DNA from: Lobulomyces angularis
Taxonomy: Eukaryota; Chytridiomycota; Chytridiomycetes; Lobulomycetales; Lobulomycetaceae
Assembly (NCBI GenBank): GCA_027604685.1
Contig: JADHYX010000197.1
Location: forward strand, 1 to 40,038
DNA: 40,038 bases
Direction: 5' to 3'
Shown here: one piece after another, positions 25,237-33,861 of the stretch
Position numbering within the stretch: the first letter of the stretch is position 1
Layout: every line of letters starts with the position of its first letter
Translations under genes and position numbers: made by a program
Notes under the pieces: model-generated
Told to the model about the DNA's origin: nothing
Databases searched by the model: none
The model's input: only the letters and a program-made list of their open reading frames with translations

Positions 25237-27411
25237 TTATAAATTTTTTTTTTTTAAGATACAATAATCACCCCAAACTCTTTGATCTTCAAAAATGAAA
25301 TCAGGTATATAAAAAATTCTATTTAAACTTGGTGTTTTTTGATGATTTAAAAATTTTTGACATTCTATTATTTCCCAATTTTTTGTATCCTTCACATAAC
25401 TTGGTTCATTTTTGGTTTCGCTAAGTTGATAGAGTTCCAAGTCAATTAAAAAATCGCACGTTTCAACATTTACCTGTAGAAAAATACAAAATAATTTAAC
25501 AAAATATAAAATTAAAATTTTTTTTTTTACATATCTTCCAAATTCTTCTTTGTTTATATCATTCATGTCACTAGGGACTGTCCAAGTTCCGCTTCTCCAT
25601 CCGTTTTCCTTATTTTCAAAATGCTTCGGGAGTAAACCATTAAAATCACTCTTTAAAAATTGAACATTAACTTTATCTGGGATAAAAAAATGAGAAGGAA
25701 ATCGATGCCATTCCTTTCCTAAACATAATCGCTTTTCAACATCCAAATTTTGTGTTTCATTGTAGAAGCTCTTATAAACTGAAATGGGTGAATGATAATT
25801 GTAATACAGGGAAGCAGAACGTGATAGTGATAGTACCACAAATACAACCAATATTGTTGGTGAAAAAACCTTTGAAAAAACATTCTAAAATATTTTTTTT
25901 TAAATTAATTTCATTTAGGTAACATTATGAATATTTTCTTTTGGTAAATTCTTTACTCACACTTATAAATCTGGGTAACCTAAACATTTCCACATGTCTT
26001 TCAATAAAGTATAAAGTCATCGACGCATTGAAACAAATCATTGGATACACAACGAACATAAACCTTTCTTCTTTGTGTGGCTGCAAAGTAAAAATAATTA
26101 ACCACAAATAAAATATTGAAATTCGTGCAAAATATTTTCCAAATATCGTTGGGTTGAGTCTTGCTTGATCTTGAAAAAACAGGGTGATGCAAGATAATGT
26201 CTAACGTAATTAAGAGTTAGCTAAAAGAAAAATGTAAATATAAACTTACAAGAATTGGAGCACTCAACAGTGCTAATATAAATACGAGGTTGAAATTCAA
26301 AAACAGATTTTTAAAGTAAAAGTCAAATGGTTCAGTTCCAAATATGTCTGGTCCTTTACTTACGTTTCCAGAAAAAACATTATAATTTATGATATTAATA
26401 GGAACAAAGGCATATTTCTTATAAAAAAAAGCATCCGTAAGTACTATGGGGACCTTACAAAAGATTTTTTTTTTAAGTTAAACTCAATCCACCTGCATAA
26501 TACCGATAATGATAAAATAACTGCAATTCCCATCGTAATCCATCTTCCTGTAACTTTAAACATGGATACAAAACCTTTAAGATTCAAAATTTCATTTAAA
26601 AAAAGCGGTACTATTAAAACTCCCATAAATGGCCATCCTTTAAAATAAAATTTTAATTAAGTTTGAATTTTAAATTTAGTATTACCTATCAGGGAACCAA
26701 TTCCTATAGATAATATCAATTTTATATTGTTTTGCAAATTTGAAGGTAAAATAGCAAAAGATAAAGCTAGTGATGTGCAATACATAGCAAGCGTTGATGG
26801 TAACAGCTCTAAATTGTATTTAACGTTTACTTCAAAAATTTATCCACATCAACAAACACTTACGAGTTGATGAAATAAAAAAGCCAGTGGCAAACAAGCA
26901 GCCAATAAAAAAATATCTAGCAGTTATCACACTCATATAAGTTGCGATTGCATGATAAAGAACTATTAGTGAAACAATTTCAAAAAAAATTTTTTTGTTA
27001 ACAGTTAAAAAAAAAAAAAGAAAAGTTTCTTACAAGCATCTGCATTTGCACTTATAGCTGCCAATAAAATTTTAAAAGTTACATAAATCGTTATTTTATT
27101 TGAATACACTTTTGAAATCAGAAATACAGGGATTGAGTTTAATAGTGGGTATATCCAAGATCTAATTAAATAGTTAGGTGAATATTCCCAAGTCTGGAAA
27201 CCAGTACCTTTTAAAAGGTAATGCAAAGGTTCTAAATAATTAAAAACTTCATCGCAATCATTTATTGGAGATAACTGTGATGCTAAGAACCTAGCCATGA
27301 ACAAACATCTGAATAAAAGTTAATTTGTTGGTGTAAGTATACAATCAATATTATCTTTTACCTAAACACTAGTTTTGAAGATATTGCAACTGTGTTTGGA
27401 GAATTTGACAT
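25237..27411 (-). CDS. ALG9: ALG9-like alpha-1,2-mannosyltransferase (GT22)
   Basis: There are nine exons on the minus strand: 27362-27411, 27034-27308, 26864-26962, 26686-26808, 26504-26637, 26250-26453, 25961-26200, 25531-25884 and 25237-25473, giving 571 aa. The N-terminal DCDEVFNY.EPLHYLL and GFQTWEYSPNY are the GT22 family signature with the acidic DE pair; the combination FQTWEYSP marks ALG9 rather than ALG12 or PIG-B. Downstream QPHKEERFM, LCLGKEWHRFP, PKHF and MNDINKEEFGRYV also match ALG9. The enzyme adds two alpha-1,2 mannoses to the lipid-linked oligosaccharide in the ER lumen, using dolichyl-phosphate mannose, and is multi-pass. The usual Trp of FNYWEP is Leu here. The last intron (25474-25530, 57 nt) is stop-free and a multiple of three. 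Confidence 0.92.
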
Positions 27412-27595
27412 GATTGAAAAAAATATATTCTCAAATTTTTTTGGTAGACTTCTTAAATTTTTTCTAAGTAAAACTTTTCTTTTTTTTTTTAAGGGTTTTA
27501 AGGTCATCAAATATAATTTTTTTTTTTTTTTATTTTGATCACTTATAATTTTAAATAATCGAGTTTGATAGTTTACCTTTATATTATAAAAATAA

Positions 27596-28525
27596 ATGGC
27601 AGTAAGTAAATTTATTCCTATTATTGTTACTTAAAATTTTAAGTTTTAAAAAAATTTTTTAAGAAACATTTTGTTATCAAACTTTTTTTTTTTTTTCATT
27701 TTAGAATAAAGCATCAAAGGTACTTCAACTTTTAAACTATAAATTAAGAGTAACAATTCAAGATGGAAGACAACTAGTCGGAACTATGTTGGCTTTTGAC
27801 AAACATATGAATTTTGTTTTAGGAGATTGTGAAGAATTTAGAAAAATAAAACCTAAAGGAAAAGATCAACTTCAAAGGGAAGAAAAAAGAACGTTGGGCT
27901 TAGTTGTGTTACGTGGTGAAATTGTTGTTTCTATGCAGATTGCGGGCCCTCCTCCAAAAGTAAACAAGGAACACAGACAGTCACAGTCTTTACCTGGTAT
28001 TAAATAAACTACTGATGCCATTAAATTATTTTTTAGGTCCGGGTCTAGGCAGACCTGCCGGTAGAGGTTTACCAATCGCCCCTGTTGGAGTAGTGTCTCA
28101 AGGTAATTATATAAATTAATAATTTCAAAATATAATTCATCTATTTTTAAAGGTTTAGGTGGACCAGTAAGAGGAGTTGGTGGACCTGGCCAACTTGCGA
28201 TGCAACCACAAATGGGAAGAGGTTTACCGTATGCTCGACCAATGCCTCCACCTGGTTTTGTATGTTTTTTTTATTTTAGTTCTCAAAAAATTTTAATATA
28301 TTATAAATTTTTTTACAATTTTTGTATATCTTATAGAGACCACCACCTCCAGGATTTAGGCCTGCTCCTCCAGGTTTGAATATAAATTTTAAATTTTAAT
28401 CAACCATTGAATTTGTAGGCATGATGCCCCCTGGATTCAGACCACCACCACCACCAGGAATGCAGTTTCCTCCAGGAATGGCCCCTCCACAATTTCCCCC
28501 AGGATTTAGGCCTCCACCTCAATAA
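27596..28525 (+). CDS. SMB1: Small nuclear ribonucleoprotein SmB/B'
   Basis: There are six exons: 27596-27601, 27705-27996, 28037-28102, 28153-28259, 28337-28373 and 28419-28525, giving 204 aa. The Sm fold fills the first 90 residues: Sm1 ([31 protein letters not shown]) and Sm2 ([13 protein letters not shown]), with the FDKHMN and RGE elements that contact the U-rich Sm site. A Gly/Arg/Pro tail follows, with repeated PPPG(F/M) motifs like those that bind GYF and WW domains in spliceosomal partners. The protein is one of seven in the heteroheptameric ring around U1, U2, U4 and U5 snRNAs. The first exon encodes only Met-Ala (6 nt); a conserved early intron placed this close to the ATG is common in Sm genes. 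The head-to-head neighbour is ALG9 (184 bp between starts). Confidence 0.95.
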
Positions 28526-28788
28526 TCAACTATTTAATATTAGTATAGGGTAATAAGTATGTAAACATTTAATAAAATTTTCTTTTTTATTGGAGCAGAA
28601 CCTTATTTGAGTATAATTTTAGATTTCAACAGCAAATAAAACAGCAAACCTTTTTTTTATTTACAATAATTGAATCTGTAATTGTAATTTTAGCACTATT
28701 TTTAGTCATATACAACAACAAAAAAATAATAATTATGATATAAAACTTGCACGAAACCAAAATACACATTTAAATTAAATGCAGAGTG
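28526..28788. other. SmB 3' flank, 263 bp
   Basis: This is A/T-rich DNA after SmB with no supported coding sequence. If the small gene at 28789 is real, this also holds its promoter. Confidence 0.4.
28571..28576 (+). terminator. Possible poly(A) signal AATAAA for SmB
   Basis: AATAAA lies 46 bp after the SmB stop codon, in a good position for a poly(A) signal, although the word is frequent in this background. Confidence 0.35.
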
Positions 28789-29077
28789 ATGAAATCTATT
28801 TTTGTTGGAGAAATTTTGCTTTGACTTTTACCCTTAGAAATGGATAAAGAAATCTGCCACAGAGTACACAATATTTGAAGTTTGGAATTTAAAAAGTGAC
28901 ATCCCCCAATTAGTAAGAGCAGATCTGGTACAAAATTTGTCCAGTATCATTATCAGATCTTCTGTTTTAAATTTTTCTGATTTAAAAAAGCTTGTGAAAT
29001 GTGAAATATTTCCCCTCCAAGCAAAAGAACTCAAAAAAAAAAAAAAAAGAAACAATAAAATTGATTATCGTTTTTAA
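28789..29077 (+). CDS. Possible small protein, about 84 aa, overlapping the next start codon
   Basis: The well-supported part is an open frame from 28838 to 29077 preceded by a good acceptor (CCCTTAG). It encodes a compact helical sequence with a LVRADLVQNLSSIIIRSS segment, then LNFSDLKKLVKCEIFPL and a Lys-rich tail. A start can be supplied by a 15-nt exon at 28789-28803 and a 34-nt intron, but that is shorter than the other introns here (at least 38 nt), so the 5' end is uncertain and further exons may lie upstream. The stop TAA (29075-29077) overlaps the ATG of the next gene as TAATG. The antisense strand is also open, so coding direction is not proven. I do not recognise the family. Confidence 0.35.
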
Positions 29078-29864
29078 TGAATGAAAGTACAGAAGAAGTC
29101 AACTCTTCGTCTTCATCATCTACTTCTTCCCTACCTTCCAAAGATGCAATCAACTCAAGTGATGAACTGAGCTGCAGCTCACTAACTCCCTCCAATACTA
29201 CAACCAAATTTAATTATTCTCTGGAAAGAAACTTACTCACTGTTTATTTAACTATCATTATAATATTTTCCGTCTTTTTTTTAGCTAATATTTCAAACTT
29301 TCACAATCTTCAAGCTGAATTTGCATACACATTTTACTGGATAACCAAGATACCCATTGATTGTTAGTTTTTATTCTTAATCTTAAAAAATTAAGTTGCA
29401 ATTATGTATATATTTATTATCATTTTATTTTGTAGCTCTTGGTATTATTGTTACCAAAATTTTTAAAAGAAAACCAAAACTACTTTTTGCATATTTTTTA
29501 TCACATTGCTGTTCTTTTTTAGTTGGTGTAATCTTAGGTATTTGAATTAATTAAAACAAAAGTGATGTTTAATATATATATTTTTTTTAATTCTACTTTC
29601 AATTTGGAAGCTGCTTACTCTAATAGTTTTTGGGATGATTTGAATGGTAATTAATATAACTAATAAATTAAAACTTAATATTAAACTTTTTTAGGCTATT
29701 TACCACTTGAAATCAGTATTCTCACTCTTCAAATTTTTGTGATTATTATTAGTTCAATGTTGGTTGTAAATGAACCAAGTTTAAATAAATATTATCATTG
29801 GTTAAAATTTAAAAAGATCATAAAAAAGAATTGCAAAAAGGATATTGAAATAAATGTAAATTAA
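29077..29864 (+). CDS. Multi-pass membrane protein, 197 aa, unknown
   Basis: There are four exons: 29077-29362, 29436-29537, 29611-29646 and 29695-29864. The N-terminal 50 residues are Ser/Thr/Asn-rich and acidic, probably cytosolic or disordered. Three or four hydrophobic segments follow: LLTVYLTIIIIFSVFFLANI (about 52-71), a weak one near SLGIIVTKIF, FAYFLSHCCSFLVGVILG (about 114-131) and LEISILTLQIFVIIISSMLVV (about 148-168). The tail is Lys-rich. The layout resembles small tetraspan proteins such as MARVEL-like families, but no signature residues let me name it. Exon phases close and all introns are GT-AG. Confidence 0.6.
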
Positions 29865-30018
29865 AAATTGAGTAGAAAAAAAAAAGAAGATAGTTCTTAG
29901 ATATAATAGATGATTTTAAAATTTTTTGTCATATGTATATGTAGTTTTTTTTTTTTTTTACAATTGTATGCAAGTTTTTTATAAATTAATTTAATTTGAA
30001 TAATATTAGATATATTTG

Positions 30019-30024
30019 AATAAA
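30019..30024 (+). terminator. Possible poly(A) signal AATAAA
   Basis: AATAAA lies 155 bp after the stop of the membrane protein gene and 37 bp before the next ATG. It is weak, as the word is common here. Confidence 0.2.
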
Positions 30025-30060
30025 GAGTTACAATTTAGGGTTTACAAAAAAACTTAAAAA

Positions 30061-30911
30061 ATGTTTACTCGAAATAGTTACCATTATATACGAAATAACC
30101 TATTTTTAAATTACTTTCACAAATTTAAAAAATGCAATAATTTTTTGTTACCAATATTATCATACCCAGTAATTTATCAATATTTAAAAAGTAACGAGAA
30201 AAATGTTGTTTTTTGTGCTCCAACGGTAAGGAAAAGTAGAAAGATATTAAATAAATTTTTTCATTTAAAAAAACTTCTCTGTAGTTTAACGGTGTACCAG
30301 TGTCAGCTCCCTTCCTGATGAATCAAGCGTAAATTAAATTTTAAAAAAAACAAATGAAAAAAATTCAAATTCCATTCCTACATTTTAATGTTTTTTATTT
30401 TATTTTATTTTTAAATTTTATTTTTATTTTTAATGTATTTGATAATTTATAATTATAGATCCAAAATTTTTGATAAAGAATATCCAGGTATTTTTTACTT
30501 TTTTTATTTTTTTAAGATATATTAAATAGTTTAAAATAAAGAATTTTTATTTTAATCTTTATTTTTTTTTTATAGGTCTGGAAATTTCACCTGTGTTTGT
30601 TATAAACGAGCCAAATTTTTTATATGAGGAATTAGGTGTTTTTAAATATTACTTTCCTTCTGGTTGTATAGTTAAAGTTCCTGTTTATGAAAAGCTAACA
30701 CAAGTAGAAGAAGAACGCTTAGGTATTTTTTTTTTTTCTTTTCTTTCTAATGTTGAAAATTGAAATAGGAACAAATGGCATAAAAAAAAAACCTGTAGGA
30801 ATACTGGTATTACTTGGTGATTGTGAAGTGGGTTGTGCGAAAGTTACTTTAAAAGAAATTAGGCTAGAAAATTTTAAAGAACAAGTAATTTGGAGGTGGA
30901 ACAAGACATAA
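30061..30911 (+). CDS. Hypothetical protein, 175 aa, possibly mitochondrial
   Basis: There are five exons: 30061-30225, 30285-30328, 30459-30487, 30576-30722 and 30769-30911. The N-terminus is basic with Arg, Lys, Tyr and Phe and no acidic residue for about 40 positions, like a mitochondrial presequence. The body carries VVFCAPTFNGVPVSAPFLM, then FDKEYPGLEISPVFVINEP, YYFPSGCIVKVPVYEK and VGILVLLGDCEVGCAKVTL, a run of alternating strands suggestive of a beta fold. The short 29- and 44-nt exons are well anchored by phase. I cannot name the family; the mitochondrial location is inference from composition. Confidence 0.6.
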
Positions 30912-31147
30912 TAAAAAACAAATTTACTAATTGAGACGGTACTTGATTAAAGAAAAAAAGTTTTTTATTACAATAATAGAATTTTTCTTAATTAATTTTG
31001 GTTTTTTTAAAGTTATGCTACAAATTAAATTATGGTTATTTTTTTTCTATTTTTAGTTTTTTTTATTTTATTATCTCTTTTAATTATTTAGAAAGCGAAA
31101 GCCAATACCTTTATAAGACAAATAAAATTAAATGTTAATTTTTTTGT

Positions 31148-31973
31148 TTATACCTTTCCTCCAATTTTTTTTTCAATAGCCTCATGCAATTCGATTATCC
31201 CATGATTTACTGTTTGTAAAATTGTAATTTGTCCTAAAACTTGAGCCTAAAAGAAAAGAAAATTTTTTATCATCAACCATAAAACTTTTGAAAACCTACT
31301 TTAAACAATTTGCTTCCATTTCTGGCAGCAGCAACTGCTTTTAGCTCCTCATAGCTTGCATATACGGCTCTACTAGGAAGCGAAACACACTTAAATTTCC
31401 TCAAAGCCGGCTCACCATCTCTAATAAATTAACAAAGTGAAAAAGAAAAAAAATTCACCTATATTTTAAGTTAAGCCATAGTCTATTTCTGGCAACGTTA
31501 AGAGGTGTAGTTTTGGTTGGTTGGTTATAAGGACCTATTTAAAAACGGCAAAAAGAGGTATTAATTTCTATTTACTTTAAAAAAAAAAAAAAACCTTTTT
31601 CGTTGCCAAGTTGATAAGAATTTAAAAATCCTTCTTTATATAAAATATGAACTATTGATCTGAAAGTCTTATTATCTGGTACTGCAGTTCGGCTTTGATG
31701 TAATAAAAATGCGTTTGAAACCTGTGAGACTAAATTCTGTAATATTGAAATTAGAAATATATTAAAAAAAAAACCAAAAAAAGAATTTTTAATTAATTTG
31801 GATAATTAATTTCTGTATAAAAAAAAAAAGATTTGTTCATTTTTGTTTAAACTTAAAAAAAATATAAAATTAGAAAAAATATGTTTTTTAAAAACTTTGG
31901 TATCAAAAATTAGTCAATGAATTATGAATTTTAAAAAAAAAATTAAAATATATTTTACATGAACTGGTGCCAT
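31148..31973 (-). CDS. MRPS8: Mitochondrial ribosomal protein uS8m
   Basis: There are five exons on the minus strand: 31959-31973, 31595-31736, 31459-31534, 31300-31420 and 31148-31246, giving 150 aa. The N-terminal MAPVHNLVSQVSNAFLLHQS matches the start of uS8 (helix contacting 16S-like rRNA), followed by KEGFLNSYQ, the NVARNRLWLNLKY..GEPALRK segment and the C-terminal HGIIELHEAIEKKIGGKV, which aligns with the G(I/V)M...A...K.GG ending of uS8. The spacing and the NRLWLNLKY element fit the fungal mitochondrial protein (MRPS8) rather than cytosolic uS8. It binds the central domain of small-subunit rRNA. The first exon has only 15 nt and is followed by the longest intron of the window, 222 nt. 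Confidence 0.87.
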
Positions 31974-32419
31974 GCTTCAAAGAAAGTTTCTTTCTAATGC
32001 AATTTTTTTTTTTTTTTTTTGGGGGTTTTAGGATAAAATTGATTTAAATTTAAAAACTTAAATTCAAGTATTCTTTGAGGTTTTTATTTGTGCAGGATTT
32101 TTAATATTTATTAGTGCATATAAACTTACGTTATTGAGAAAGTTTGCAACTCTGTTACTTTTATTTGAATTATTAACCAAAACGATTATTTTTTAACACA
32201 TTTTATATTAACAGCAAATTCTATTCATGTAATTTTTTTTCCTGGTATTAGATTATGATGCTTCAAAAAAATTGATTTTTAAAAAAAATGAATTTTTTTA
32301 TTTTTTTTTTTTTAAATTTACAGTAATTTTTATTTACAAAGTCTTTTTTTTTTTACTATCATATTAAATTAACACCTCCTTCTCAGACATCCAGCACTAA
32401 TTCTATTATATTTTAATTT
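31974..32419. other. Intergenic, 446 bp
   Basis: This is the upstream region of uS8m and the 3' flank of the FHA gene. Long T runs occur at about 32008-32020 and 32300-32313. I see no open frame or RNA gene in it. Confidence 0.5.
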
Positions 32420-32870
32420 TTATCTTAAAATGAGCTCTTCATCAAAAAATGTTAACTCAATCGACCCAACCAAAATTTTGTCACCGTTAAATAACAAATA
32501 ATTTAAAAATGGAGTTTCTAAAGTTTTTCCGTTAAGATATATCCCATTTGAAGAATTAGTGTCTCTAATATAATAGCTATAATTATAAAAAGTAAAAGTT
32601 TAAAAAAAAATTGAAAAAAAATATTGAAGTATATTTCTTTGACGTGCTGATATTTAAATATAAAAAAACCTTCATTTTATTATGTATTAGTTACCTATTT
32701 TGAATATTTTCGATGACTGCATGAAATTTGCTAACCTTTAAACAGTGCTTCAAGTGCAGAGAATTACCTTTTTCTCTTCCAATGGAATTTTCTACTTCAG
32801 TTAAAAAAAAGGTTTTTTTTTTATTTTTTTTTGAATTCATATACACTAATTTTGCTGGAATGTAGGTCAT
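32420..32870 (-). CDS. Single-domain FHA protein, 110 aa
   Basis: There are two exons on the minus strand, 32695-32870 and 32420-32576, separated by a 118-nt intron. Almost the whole protein is one forkhead-associated domain: GRE (phosphopeptide-contacting Gly-Arg), VSKFHAVIE (the S.(R/K).H element), YYIRDTNSSNGIYLNG (the conserved N...NG turn) and the last strand KILVGSIELTFF. FHA domains bind phosphothreonine peptides in signalling and DNA-damage pathways. The start ATG at 32870 gives a complete first strand, so the protein does not look truncated. Stand-alone FHA proteins of this size are unusual in fungi; further exons upstream cannot be ruled out. Confidence 0.8.
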
Positions 32871-33226
32871 TTTTAAAAATTCTTTATTATCTTTTTTTTA
32901 TTAAATAAAAAATTTGAGATTTTTTTATTTGTTCATCAGTAACTCAATTTATCTATTTACTTAATAATAGCTTCTACGCTAAATTCAGTGATATTTCATT
33001 TATTTATGTATATTTAAAATAGATCTTTCATTAGAAAATTGTTTAATTTTTTTTTTCTATTTCTTCCATAAGGGGGAGGTTTCTATTGTACGTTCATAAA
33101 TTTTTAAGTTAGTTTGATTGTTTTTATCAGAATAAATTCAGTTTGGACTAAACTTCTAAAGTCAGTTGCATCTTTTTTATCAACCAACAGTCCAATTTCT
33201 ACCACATGTACAAATTCTGTTAATAC

Positions 33227-33352
33227 TTAGTACTTTCCGCCTAATCTAATTACTTCTCTTAATCTATTTTGTAAACTATCAGTTAAACTATTTAACAAAT
33301 ATTCATCGATTTCCTCCCAAATCTAGACGAAATGTTCAATATGTCCATTTTT
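33227..33352 (-). pseudogene. Decayed Tc1/mariner-like transposase C-terminus
   Basis: On the minus strand the frame from 33322 to 33227 reads IWEEIDEYLLN followed by SLTDSLQNRLREVIRLGGKY and a stop. Tc1-type transposases end with a W..I..EW helix, then a SM..R...VI.A.GG.TKY close, which this resembles in order and spacing. A TAG at 33323-33325 interrupts the frame; the open frame continues upstream of it to about 33485 without a visible DDE catalytic motif. The match is short and by eye, so this is a tentative call of an old, broken copy. Confidence 0.4.
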
Positions 33353-33375
33353 GGCCTTAGAATACTGGCAATGCA

Positions 33376-33401
33376 GAAATGTAAACTCCAGTTTACATTT
33401 C
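33376..33401. repeat. 26-bp near-perfect palindrome (12-bp arms, 2-bp centre)
   Basis: The arms GAAATGTAAACT and AGTTTACATTTC are exact reverse complements around a CC centre. The palindrome lies within the upstream part of the transposase-like relic. It could be a protein-binding site, a hairpin, or two abutting ends of small inverted-repeat elements. Confidence 0.8.
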
Positions 33402-33861
33402 CACATAAAAATAATACATTGCACTAAAATTAATCGAATTGTTGGATGATATATCAACGTTGTGCAGATGTTTACTTGGTTTTAAGAGATAACGTTTGGA
33501 TATTTGCTACAATACGAAATATTTTGTAAATTTAATGGTGGTTAGTTGCAATTCAAACATTGAAGTAGTTGAATAATAAAAGTTGGATTAAGGTATTAAC
33601 TTTAGATCAGTTATACTTCTTGATCGGATATTTCCAATTAAATAAAAAATTTCATTTTGAACTTTTTTAGAACTTACTTCATTGCTGAATTTTTTTTTTT
33701 TTTTAATTTACAACTTCAAATTGCTAAGAATTAATTTAATTTTTCGAAAATAAAAAAGTAGCTTTTCAACTAAAAAAAAAAAAAACTAAAAAAGCTTTTT
33801 AACCATTTTTAAATACAATCCATTTAAGTTTAAATTTAGTAAATTACAATTTTCCTCGCTA

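Larger units (their letters stand above)
32871..33861. promoter_or_regulatory. Divergent intergenic region, 991 bp, with transposon-like debris
   Basis: This region lies between the start codons of the FHA gene (minus) and the M16C peptidase gene (plus), so it holds both promoters. The outer parts are A/T homopolymer. The middle (about 33060-33640) has more even composition and contains a transposase-like coding relic and a 26-bp palindrome, described separately. Confidence 0.5.

Noticed and set aside
29041..29060. A-run before the membrane-protein gene as a retroposition tail
   Set aside because: Similar A runs occur throughout the window, there are no target-site duplications, and the adjacent genes have introns.
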